From: an uncultured Opitutaceae bacterium
GTDB lineage: Bacteria > Verrucomicrobiota > Verrucomicrobiia > Opitutales > Opitutaceae
DNA: 10,926 bases
NCBI GenBank assembly: GCA_937128785.1
Contig: CAKZMS010000765.1
Span: 1-10,926, forward strand
Direction: 5' to 3'
Positions 1 to 5,792 of the stretch are shown here, piece by piece; within the stretch, counting starts at the first letter, position 1; every line of letters begins with the position of its first letter. The notes beneath the pieces are model-generated. The model was not told where the DNA came from. It made no database searches and saw only the letters and a program-made list of their open reading frames with translations. Position numbers and translations under genes: made by a program.

Positions 1-179
1 CGGAAATATTGCGATCGGCAATGCATGGGGGCGAACTTCGACCGACATCATTCACCCGTCGTTACATCGTCTACTGCGCGTTATCACGCGAGAAAAATTG
101 TGGCGCCGGGGCCGTGCTCTCGTTGCAGGAAACTTCACATTTATGGGCATCATCGACAGCAAGAAAGGAGACAAGCAGC
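1..179. other. Left-edge region without a recognisable gene
   Basis: I see no supported coding region or RNA gene here. Open frames exist on both strands, but their translations are Arg/Pro/Ser-rich and resemble no family, as expected of GC-rich non-coding DNA. The only clear signal is at the right end, where AAAGGAG at 164-170 forms a good ribosome binding site for the ATG at 180. No convincing promoter was found in front of it. The stretch could be the tail of an untranslated leader whose beginning lies outside the window. Confidence 0.4.
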
Positions 180-431
180 ATGGCTTCGGAAAATGTGAGA
201 CGGCTTTGGTTGCGGGAAGGAGGGCAGGGAGCGTGGCCGGGGATTGGGGGGGGTGGGGGGGGAGTGGGGTGGGGTGGGGTGGGGTGGGTGAACCTGGGTG
301 CTGCAACGGCAGGGAGGCGTCTGGGGGGGGGCCGTGGCGATGGGGAGTTCTCGTCTGATACGGACGGGTTGCTATCCGTCTTTGCGCGAGGCATCGGCGG
401 ATTATCTGGGATCGATTTCGATCCCAAATAA
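180..431 (+). CDS. Possible small Gly-rich protein with a strong RBS, interrupted by G tracts (doubtful)
   Basis: This 83-residue ORF is not recognised. It is listed because its ATG is preceded at a 9-base spacing by AAAGGAG (164-170), the best Shine-Dalgarno site in the window. The product begins MASENVRRLWLREGG, passes through a Gly/Trp/Val-rich stretch encoded by the G-rich repeats (about residues 22-37), and ends in a more ordinary sequence (LLSVFARGIGGLSG) at a TAA at 429-431. There is no signal peptide, membrane helix or known motif. Two runs of eight G, one of nine G and a fourfold GGGGT repeat lie inside the frame, so slippage would change the product: the other frames stop at 358 or stay open to 1314. 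The stop lies beside a terminator that serves the opposite strand. It may equally be untranslated DNA, since low-complexity translation is weak evidence for a gene. Confidence 0.28.
   Translation: MASENVRRLWLREGGQGAWPGIGGGGGGVGWGGVGWVNLGAATAGRRLGGGRGDGEFSSDTDGLLSVFARGIGGLSGIDFDPK
246..331 (+). repeat. G-rich simple-repeat block (G8, G8, (GGGGT)4, G9)
   Basis: The plus strand carries G8 at 246-253, one T, G8 at 255-262, then four tandem GGGGT units at 266-285 followed by GGGTG, and after a gap a further G9 at 323-331. At least seven runs of four or more G occur between 246 and 285, mostly split by a single T. This fits the pattern of an intramolecular G-quadruplex on the plus strand. Both the homopolymers and the pentamer are of the kind that changes length by polymerase slippage, and neither unit is a multiple of three. 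The block lies beyond the terminator of the minus-strand gene and inside the possible ORF at 180-431. Confidence 0.9.
408..425. repeat. Perfect hairpin next to the terminator
   Basis: GGGATCG at 408-414 and CGATCCC at 419-425 form a perfect 7-bp stem with a 4-base loop. It lies directly beyond the T-rich tail of the terminator at 426-456, so a minus-strand read-through transcript would meet a second stem. It has no T-run of its own in that direction. It may be a back-up structure or simply a palindrome. Confidence 0.5.
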
Positions 432-456
432 AAAGCGCCCGCAAATGCGGGCGCTT
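426..456 (-). terminator. Rho-independent terminator of the Arg/Gly-rich protein gene
   Basis: Read on the minus strand, a perfect 10-bp stem (arms AAGCGCCCGC and GCGGGCGCTT, at 447-456 and 433-442) with a 4-base loop is followed by TTTTTATTT. It begins 27 bases after the stop codon of the minus-strand gene at 483-1511, so it is the intrinsic terminator of that gene. On the plus strand the stem is followed by GAAAGG without a T-run, so it should not stop transcription in that direction. Confidence 0.92.
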
Positions 457-482
457 GAAAGGTTGGGACTAGAGTCTACGGC

Positions 483-1511
483 TCAGCTGTCGGACGAACC
501 GGAGCTCGAGCCGCCGCCGTTGGAGCGGCGTCCGCGTCCACCGCGACTGCGACGGCGGCGACGGTTGCCTCCGCCTTCGGAGTTGCCTTCGCCACGTTCA
601 CCGCGGGGTTTGCCGCCGCGACGGCCATTACCGTCACCACGATTTTGTCCGCCTTTGCCCTGGCCACGGCCTTTACCGCGTCCCCGACCTCGGCCACGAC
701 CGCGATTACCGCGTTTGTCGTCGCGACCCTTTTTCGGTTCGGGTTTCTCGTCTCCTCCGGTGAACAGGCTTTTCAGCCAACCGAAGAAACCGCTGCCGGA
801 GCTTTGGGAAGATTCGAGTTTGGGTTTGGGCACGTCGACCTCAACGTGCTTGGGAGCACGCGGGCGGCGTTCGGACTTTTCGCCGGATCCACGGTTCTCG
901 TTCCGCGGACGACGTTCCCGACGGCCCTCACGGCCTTGGCCTCGTTCGCCCTGTTCGCGCTGCGAGCGGGGTTTGAAGGTGGGGCGATCATCCTCGGAGG
1001 AATCGGGGAATTCCTGGGCTTCCCAGCTCTGCGTCGAAGAACGCGCTTGCTTGGGGGGCAGGATATCGAGTTCGGCCTTCTCCTCCGGGACGGAGTCGTT
1101 TGATTCCGGAGCAGGTTCGGGTGGGGCGGGTTCCACGGGCGCAGGAGCGGCGGCGGCTGGCGGGGCGGTCGGTTCTGGCGCGGGGGCCTCTTCGACCGGA
1201 TTCGCCACGGGAGCAGGAGCTTCGGCCTCAGGGGCGGGCTCGGGCTCAGCGGGGGCGAACGGGTTCTTGTATTCGGACTCAACCGTCACGATTTGGACGG
1301 CGGTCGGCTGGTAGTCACCGACGGGGGCGGCGTTGGTGGACGCAGGCGGCGCACCTTTGGCGGGCTTGCGTTTTCCGCGAGCGAGACCGGGGCCTCGGCC
1401 GGTGCCGAAAGCGAATTCGGCAGCGGGGGCGGTCTCCTCGCGTGGGGTCTCGGCGGGAGCGTTTTCCGCGGGGGCGGTGCTCTCCGGGCCGGACGTATCT
1501 TTGTCTGACAT
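483..1511 (-). CDS. Disordered Pro/Ala/Glu-rich and Arg/Gly-rich protein with RNase E-like amphipathic anchor
   Basis: This 342-residue protein matches no enzyme family I recognise. Seen in order (numbered from ATG 1511): a Pro/Ala/Glu-rich region (7-145) broken by a basic patch (GRGPGLARGKRKP, 38-50) and a more ordered strip (VGDYQPTAVQIVTVESEY, 64-81); an Arg/Glu-rich stretch (175-220); the amphipathic segment FFGWLKSLFTGG (242-253); RG repeats (268-281); a run of five Arg (317-321); and a Gly/Ser tail. E. coli RNase E has FFGALKALFSGG, from memory, as its membrane-targeting helix, likewise set between Pro-rich and Arg-rich disordered tracts. I infer an RNA-binding, membrane-associated scaffold without a catalytic domain. 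An in-frame GTG at 1544 would add 11 residues, including five Asn. I prefer ATG 1511 because that extension is encoded by an AAC repeat. Neither start has a Shine-Dalgarno site. The gene is monocistronic and divergent from the dUTPase gene. Confidence 0.8.
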   Translation of the reverse strand: MSDKDTSGPESTAPAENAPAETPREETAPAAEFAFGTGRGPGLARGKRKPAKGAPPASTNAAPVGDYQPTAVQIVTVESEYKNPFAPAEPEPAPEAEAPAPVANPVEEAPAPEPTAPPAAAAPAPVEPAPPEPAPESNDSVPEEKAELDILPPKQARSSTQSWEAQEFPDSSEDDRPTFKPRSQREQGERGQGREGRRERRPRNENRGSGEKSERRPRAPKHVEVDVPKPKLESSQSSGSGFFGWLKSLFTGGDEKPEPKKGRDDKRGNRGRGRGRGRGKGRGQGKGGQNRGDGNGRRGGKPRGERGEGNSEGGGNRRRRRSRGGRGRRSNGGGSSSGSSDS

Positions 1512-1526
1512 GTTGTTGTTGTTGTT
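1511..1526 (-). repeat. (AAC)5 trinucleotide repeat directly upstream of the start codon
   Basis: Read on the minus strand, five AAC units run straight into the ATG at 1511 of the Arg/Gly-rich protein gene. If translation begins at ATG the repeat is an unstructured, A-rich ribosome landing site in place of a Shine-Dalgarno sequence. If it begins at GTG 1544 it encodes five asparagines. Confidence 0.85.
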
Positions 1527-1544
1527 TAGGTTAACCCAGCTCAC

Positions 1545-1726
1545 TCAGATCGAGGAGGGGTGGGACAAGGGCCCTGGCGGAGGCTTAAACAGGCTCTCGA
1601 CGCGGGCACTAAGGAGTTACGTTCAACGGAGTTACGCGGATAGAGCAATGCCTTTTTCTACCCGCTTTGGCGAAGAGGAACACTTGCGCCTTGCGCGGCG
1701 CGCCGGGGATCACAGCCTGCGAACTC
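1545..1726. promoter_or_regulatory. Divergent intergenic region between the Arg/Gly-rich protein and dUTPase genes
   Basis: Both flanking genes are transcribed away from this 182-base gap, so promoters for each should lie here. I could not pick a convincing -35/-10 pair for either strand. The only internal structure is a 9-base direct repeat, GGAGTTACG, at 1613-1621 and 1628-1636 (15 bases apart start to start), which could be a binding site for a regulator. The promoter role rests on gene orientation only. Confidence 0.5.
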
Positions 1727-2098
1727 ATGGACAAACTGGACGAGATCTTCCGTATGCAAGAGGCCCTTAACTCTCGAATCGGGGTGGAGTTGCCGCCCGC
1801 GACGGACGAGGAGAAGGCGAAATGGGTGCTGAACTATACCCGGGCGATGCAGCAGGAGACGGCCGAGTTGATCGACAGCGTGCCGTGGAAGTGGTGGGCC
1901 AAGTACCAGAAGTTCGACGAGCAGAACGCCAAGGTGGAGGTGGTCGACCTGTTTCACTTCCTCGTCTCTCTGGCCCAGACTTTGGGCATGTCGGCCGAGG
2001 ATATTTACGACGCCTACGTGAAGAAAAACAAAGTGAACCACGATCGCCAGGAGTCCGGCTACGTCGAGAAGGACGAGGACGACTCGAAACACATTTAG
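1727..2098 (+). CDS. dUTP diphosphatase, dimeric all-alpha (dUTPase_2) type
   Basis: This 123-residue protein resembles the dimeric, Mg-dependent dUTPases of the all-alpha NTP pyrophosphatase superfamily. These hydrolyse dUTP (and usually dUDP) to dUMP, keeping uracil out of DNA and supplying dUMP for dTMP synthesis. The metal-binding pattern is visible as ExxE (E44, E47 in QQETAELIDS) and ExxD (E71, D74 in VEVVDLFHF). The aromatic strip WKWW (54-57) and the N-terminus MDKLDEIFRMQEALN are typical of the family. It is unrelated to trimeric Dut. A TTG at 1667 would add 20 residues (MAKRNTCALRGAPG and so on) that look unlike the family, so I chose ATG 1727, although it lacks a clear Shine-Dalgarno site. 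The length is short for the family but complete, and the tail is charged and probably flexible. It is first of a plus-strand series; a hairpin follows the stop codon at once. Confidence 0.85.
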   Translation: MDKLDEIFRMQEALNSRIGVELPPATDEEKAKWVLNYTRAMQQETAELIDSVPWKWWAKYQKFDEQNAKVEVVDLFHFLVSLAQTLGMSAEDIYDAYVKKNKVNHDRQESGYVEKDEDDSKHI

Positions 2099-2125
2099 AC
2101 CCATCTGTGCTTCGCTCAGATGGGT
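2099..2125 (+). other. Stem-loop after the dUTPase stop codon, without a T-run
   Basis: ACCCATCTG (2099-2107) and CAGATGGGT (2117-2125) form a perfect 9-bp stem starting one base after the stop codon, with two further GC pairs inside around a TTC loop. It is followed by AAGTGACAAG, not by T residues, so it is not a standard intrinsic terminator. It may protect the dUTPase mRNA 3' end, act as a rho-assisted stop, or be part of the repeat cluster that follows. Confidence 0.6.
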
Positions 2126-2131
2126 AAGTGA

Positions 2132-2159
2132 CAAGTATCAAGTTCCAAGTAACAAGAGG
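2132..2159 (+). repeat. Four tandem degenerate CAAGNNN heptamers
   Basis: Four contiguous 7-base units, CAAGTAT, CAAGTTC, CAAGTAA and CAAGAGG, fill 2132-2159 exactly. All share the first four bases. They lie between the stem-loop after the dUTPase gene and the duplicated start region of the peroxiredoxin. The last unit supplies the AGAGGG that can act as a ribosome binding site for the ATG at 2168. Confidence 0.8.
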
Positions 2160-2189
2160 GCAAAACGATGAAACGGGCAAAACGATGAA
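2158..2189 (+). repeat. 15-base direct repeat spanning two successive ATG codons
   Basis: GGGCAAAACGATGAA occurs at 2158-2172 and again at 2175-2189, a period of 17 bases. Each copy contains an ATG (2168 and 2185). The second is the likely start of the peroxiredoxin and the first opens a six-codon reading frame. The period is not a multiple of three, so the two ATG codons are in different frames. Confidence 0.9.
2168..2188 (+). CDS. Possible six-codon leader minicistron before the peroxiredoxin
   Basis: ATG at 2168 opens a frame encoding MKRAKR and ends at a TGA (2186-2188) that overlaps the peroxiredoxin ATG (2185-2187) as ATGA. The sequence AGAGGG ends 7 bases before this ATG, whereas the peroxiredoxin ATG has only GGGC-AAAACG before it. 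This arrangement allows translational coupling: ribosomes load on the leader, terminate, and restart on the peroxiredoxin. The peptide itself probably has no function. It may also be an accident of the 17-base duplication. Confidence 0.3.
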   Translation: MKRAKR

Positions 2190-2664
2190 GCAGGCGGGGG
2201 ACGTTTTGGATTTGGATTTTGAGGTGAAGGCGGTGCGGGGCGAGGGAGCGGATCCCGAGGTCGTCACCTTTGCTGAACTGATTACGAAACCGACGGTGGT
2301 CTCGGTTTACATGCGCAATAACACCGGTTCGTGCGATAAGCAGAATGATTCGCTCGTCGCCCACGCGTCCGCGATCGCGGCGGAGGGCTGGCAGGTGATC
2401 GGGCTTTCGCGGGACACGGCGGGATCGCACGGTAAGTATGCCGCCAAGAAATCGATCGGTTACACTCTGGTCAGCGATCCGAAGGATTTGTTTGCCCAGG
2501 CCGCGGATGCAGTCGTGGAAAAGAAAATGTATGGCCGGACCTTTGAGGGCCCGCTGCGTTCGGCTTGGTTGCTGCGCCCGGGAGGGGAAGTTGCCGCGCT
2601 GATCGAGAAAGTGGATGCCAAGGCACATGCGGAACAGGTGCTCGCGGCGATTGATTCACTTTAG
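2185..2664 (+). CDS. Peroxiredoxin, PrxQ/BCP-like, one-cysteine type
   Basis: This 159-residue thioredoxin-fold protein would reduce hydrogen peroxide and organic hydroperoxides using cytoplasmic thiols. The peroxidatic cysteine is C50 in NNTGSC, with T47 three residues before it as in BCP (DDTPGC). The conserved arginine is R125 in EGPLRSAWLL, and KKMYGRTFEG (113-122) is a typical BCP block. The HAEQVLAAI ending also fits. C50 is the only cysteine, so no internal resolving cysteine exists and an outside thiol must regenerate it. The proline usually found before the active-site loop (as in FYPKDDT) is replaced by methionine (VYMRNNT). I chose ATG 2185 over an in-frame GTG at 2128, whose extra 19 residues are encoded by the repeats and have no family likeness. 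It is followed after 62 bases by the DUF748 gene in the same direction. Confidence 0.85.
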   Translation: MKQAGDVLDLDFEVKAVRGEGADPEVVTFAELITKPTVVSVYMRNNTGSCDKQNDSLVAHASAIAAEGWQVIGLSRDTAGSHGKYAAKKSIGYTLVSDPKDLFAQAADAVVEKKMYGRTFEGPLRSAWLLRPGGEVAALIEKVDAKAHAEQVLAAIDSL

Positions 2665-2726
2665 TTTCACGTAATGAGACCACCAGCGGCTTGCTGCGGG
2701 GGGAGTGAGAACCTTTAGTTCGGCGA

Positions 2727-5700
2727 GTGAGCACTCCGACGATCAAAGATATCCGTGCCGCGGCGGCGCGCCGACGGACCAAACGTCAACGTTTTCGGCG
2801 GTTGCTGATAGGCACCGGCATAGGCGTGGTCCTGTTGGCAGGGTTGTCGTGGGGAGTGCTTCCCGGGGTGATTCGTTCTCAAATCGAACAGCGGGGCAGT
2901 GAGTTCACCGGGCGCGCGGTGACGGTGGAGAAAGTCGCCCTCAACCCGCTGAGCCTGAGTGTGGAAATCACCGGGCTCGATGTGCGCGACCTTGATGGGG
3001 GGGATTTGCTGGCGTGGGAGCGGTTGAGGGTAAACGCCAATCTTTGGAAAACCCTGACCGGGAGCTGGGGCGCGGATGAGATTTCGCTGGCCGGTCTGCG
3101 GGGTCGGCTGGTGATGGAGCGCTCCGGGCAGCTCAATATTGCGGATATTCTGGCGAAGTTGGAGACGGAGGAAGACGGCGATCCCCGGCCACTCGAAGTG
3201 GGCTATTTGGAGGTGACCGACGCTCAGGTGGATCTAAGCGACGAGAGCCGTAGTCGTCCGTTTGCCACCACCATCGGACCGGTCACTTTTTCGCTGTCCG
3301 ATTTTCACACCGAGATCGATGCGGAAGCCCCTTATGAGTTCGTCGCTCGCACGGACTCGGGGGCGCAACTGAGTTGGCGGGGAGCACTCTCGTTGGTGCC
3401 GTTGCGCTCCGCCGGGGACTTTGAATTGGAGGGTATCAGTATCCCCAAATACGAAGCCTACTTTGCCGAGCTGTTGCCGTTTGAAATCGATGGCGGCCTG
3501 GCCGGTGCATCAGGCAGCTACACCTTTGAGTGGGTTGAGGACATCCCGAATGCCACGCTGACGGACGGCACCGTGTCGGTGGCGGGCGTGATTTTGAGCC
3601 CACGCGAACAAGATTTTGGCCGACAGACGGTGTCGACGGTCGAGGTTACCGGTGTCAATGCGGACCTGGCGGCGGGTCGGTTTACCGCGACGGAGCTGGC
3701 CATGGCCGATGCGACGGTGGAATTATTACGGTCTCCCGCCGGAATCGAATGGATCGGGATCTCCCTGGCGGCCCCGGACATGGAGGATCCGACGGCGGTG
3801 GAGCAAATGGCGCGGTTGCAGGACGTGCGGTTTGATCGCATCCGGATCGATCGAGTTCGTTATCAATTGCGCGATGAGACCCTGTTGGAGCCGGCGATGA
3901 TCGGTGCTCAATTGGAGAACCTCACGCTCGATCAGGTGGTGGTGACAGATTTGACCCAGCCCATCAGCGTGGCGGCGGCCCTGCGGTTTCCGGCCGGTGG
4001 TTCGGCGACGGTGAAGGGAACGATGCAGGCGAGCCCGCTCAAACCGGATTTGACCGTGGAAGTGAGTGGACTGGCCTTGGCCCCCGTGGCGGCCCACGTG
4101 AAGCATCTTACGAGTCTGGAATTGGTCGACGGGACCCTGGAAGTGACCGGGCAAGTCGATGCTGCTGAAACGGGCATCGGGTTTGCGGGAAGTGTGGCGG
4201 TGGCCGATCTGAGGTTGTTGGACGCCGCCGGCGAGGTTTTGGCGGGATTCAGGGAATTGAATCTGGCGGGGGTGGATGTGCGGGTGGCCGAACCGGCACT
4301 CTCGATCGCCCAAGTTGTGCTCGCTGGAGCGCAGGGTCATGTGGTGGTCGCGGCGGATGGAAGTATCAATATTTTGGATATGGCGGCGCACATGGCCGGC
4401 GATGATGGCGCTGCGGTGGCCGTTGAGGGCTCGGCGCCGAATGTGGAAATCGGTCGCATCGAGGTGAGAGGCAGCCGAATGACCGTCCGGGACCAATCGG
4501 TATCGCCGGCCATGGAGGTATCGATTGATGAGGTGGATAGTGTGATGCAGGGATGGTCATCGCAGGACGTGGCGCGGGCTCAAATCACGCTGACGGGCAA
4601 AGTCAACGGGGTCGCTCCGGTGGAAGTGGCGGGGGATCTGAATCCGTTGGGTCAACCTGCCCACGCCGATCTGAAAATAGACGTGGACCGGGTCGATCTT
4701 TTGCCGACCGGTGGATATGTCGGGAAATACGCGGGCTTCGAACTGGAGCAGGGACGGATGTCGCTCGACATCGATTTTCAACTTCGCGATCGAGCGATCG
4801 AGAGCGATACGGTGACCGTGCTCGAGGATTTCACCTTGGGGGCGAAAACCGATAGCCCCGATGCGGTCAAGTTGCCGGTGAAGTTGGGCGTGGCATTGCT
4901 GAAGGATTCGCAGGGCGAAATGGTGATCGACGTGCCGGTGGCGGGGCATTTGGACGATCCGGAGTTTCGAATCAGTCGGGTGGTATGGCGGGTGATCACG
5001 AACGTACTCACCAAAGCTGCGACCTCGCCGTTTGCCCTGTTGGGGGGAGTGGTCGGGGGATCCGGCGAGGTTGATCTCGCGCATCATGTATTCGACTCCG
5101 GCGAGGCCACGATTCCCCCGCAAACCCTCGAGAGTTTGGCAGCACTGATGGTGGCGCTGGATGCGCGACCGGAAGTGAGCATTGGTATCCGGGGAGAATA
5201 CGACCCCGGCACCGATCCGGATGCTTTGCGACCGCAGGTCATGGAATCGATGTTGCGGGAGCGGGCCGATTCTGCCGACTGGACCACGGATGGTGGTTGG
5301 GTGGGGCCGGCTCGCGAGGCCGGACTGGTTGCCCTCTACGAGGAGGTCTTTGGCGAGCCGCCGGTTGATCCCACCGGCGAAATACCCCCGCCCGAAATAC
5401 CCGCCCCGGAAGTCGGATCGGAACCGGTTACCGTCGATGTCTCGGAAGGGGCTGACGACAACCGGACCCTCCTGGCTCTCATCCGCCGGATTTTTACGGG
5501 TAGGTCCAATTCGACGGATCCGGCGGCGCGGCCGGTGCAATCGGAGAGCCCACCCAATTCGTTCCCCCTCCCGGAAGGCATCCAGGAAGAGCTCGCGGTT
5601 TTGCCGATGTCCGAAATTGAAGCTCGTCTCATCGAGCAGATATCCGTGCCGGAGTCGGCCTTACGAGCACTCGGGCGCCAACGGGCTCAAACCACCCGAG

Positions 5701-5792
5701 ACCACCTGATCGCGGCAGGATTGGCCGCGGAGCGTATGACGATGGTTGAAGTCGTGGCGGGCGAGGCCCGCGTTACTCTGGATCTGCGTTAA
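2727..5792 (+). CDS. DUF748 (AsmA-like) envelope protein with OmpA-like C-terminal segments
   Basis: This 1021-residue protein has a strongly basic N-terminus (RRRTKRQRFRR, 15-25), one membrane helix (about 26-45) and a long beta-rich periplasmic part. The block after the helix (VTVEKVALNPLSLSVEITGL) and the block VVWRVITNVLTKAATSPFAL (about 751-770) are hallmarks of DUF748. That family is related to AsmA/TamB-like proteins, some of which help move phospholipids to the outer membrane. From V782 it turns OmpA-like (FDSGEATIPPQTLESLAAL), and after a long Pro-rich insert (about 875-950) the OmpA helix pattern resumes at LGRQRAQTTRDHLIAAGL (982-999). The start is a GTG without a Shine-Dalgarno site, and no better start lies near it. 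The 3' end overlaps the convergent kinase gene by 20 bases. The family assignment is firm; lipid transport is inferred from relatives. Confidence 0.88.
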   Translation: MSTPTIKDIRAAAARRRTKRQRFRRLLIGTGIGVVLLAGLSWGVLPGVIRSQIEQRGSEFTGRAVTVEKVALNPLSLSVEITGLDVRDLDGGDLLAWERLRVNANLWKTLTGSWGADEISLAGLRGRLVMERSGQLNIADILAKLETEEDGDPRPLEVGYLEVTDAQVDLSDESRSRPFATTIGPVTFSLSDFHTEIDAEAPYEFVARTDSGAQLSWRGALSLVPLRSAGDFELEGISIPKYEAYFAELLPFEIDGGLAGASGSYTFEWVEDIPNATLTDGTVSVAGVILSPREQDFGRQTVSTVEVTGVNADLAAGRFTATELAMADATVELLRSPAGIEWIGISLAAPDMEDPTAVEQMARLQDVRFDRIRIDRVRYQLRDETLLEPAMIGAQLENLTLDQVVVTDLTQPISVAAALRFPAGGSATVKGTMQASPLKPDLTVEVSGLALAPVAAHVKHLTSLELVDGTLEVTGQVDAAETGIGFAGSVAVADLRLLDAAGEVLAGFRELNLAGVDVRVAEPALSIAQVVLAGAQGHVVVAADGSINILDMAAHMAGDDGAAVAVEGSAPNVEIGRIEVRGSRMTVRDQSVSPAMEVSIDEVDSVMQGWSSQDVARAQITLTGKVNGVAPVEVAGDLNPLGQPAHADLKIDVDRVDLLPTGGYVGKYAGFELEQGRMSLDIDFQLRDRAIESDTVTVLEDFTLGAKTDSPDAVKLPVKLGVALLKDSQGEMVIDVPVAGHLDDPEFRISRVVWRVITNVLTKAATSPFALLGGVVGGSGEVDLAHHVFDSGEATIPPQTLESLAALMVALDARPEVSIGIRGEYDPGTDPDALRPQVMESMLRERADSADWTTDGGWVGPAREAGLVALYEEVFGEPPVDPTGEIPPPEIPAPEVGSEPVTVDVSEGADDNRTLLALIRRIFTGRSNSTDPAARPVQSESPPNSFPLPEGIQEELAVLPMSEIEARLIEQISVPESALRALGRQRAQTTRDHLIAAGLAAERMTMVEVVAGEARVTLDLR

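Noticed and set aside
52..444. Minus-strand open frames of 118-130 residues at the left edge
   Set aside because: They are Pro/His/Arg-rich translations of the complement of the G-rich repeats and run through the terminator hairpin. No motif or start signal supports them.
298..1314. Long plus-strand open frame of 338 residues opposite the Arg/Gly-rich protein gene
   Set aside because: Its Arg/Pro then Gly/Ala/Ser composition is what the antisense of the biased minus-strand gene gives, it starts at a GTG without a ribosome binding site, and the minus-strand gene has its own terminator.
1667..1726. Upstream TTG extension of the dUTPase
   Set aside because: The added 20 residues have no likeness to the family, whose members begin near MDKLDEIF, and TTG has no ribosome binding site.
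1333..1770. Plus-strand frame of 145 residues across the divergent region
   Set aside because: It covers the start of one real gene on the other strand and overlaps the dUTPase in another frame. The sequence is low in structure and resembles nothing known.
2099..2125. Intrinsic terminator after the dUTPase gene
   Set aside because: The stem is good but no T-run follows, so it is listed only as a stem-loop.
2116..2628. Minus-strand frame of 170 residues opposite the peroxiredoxin
   Set aside because: Its C-terminus is encoded by the complement of the CAAG heptamers, and the plus strand encodes a clear peroxiredoxin.
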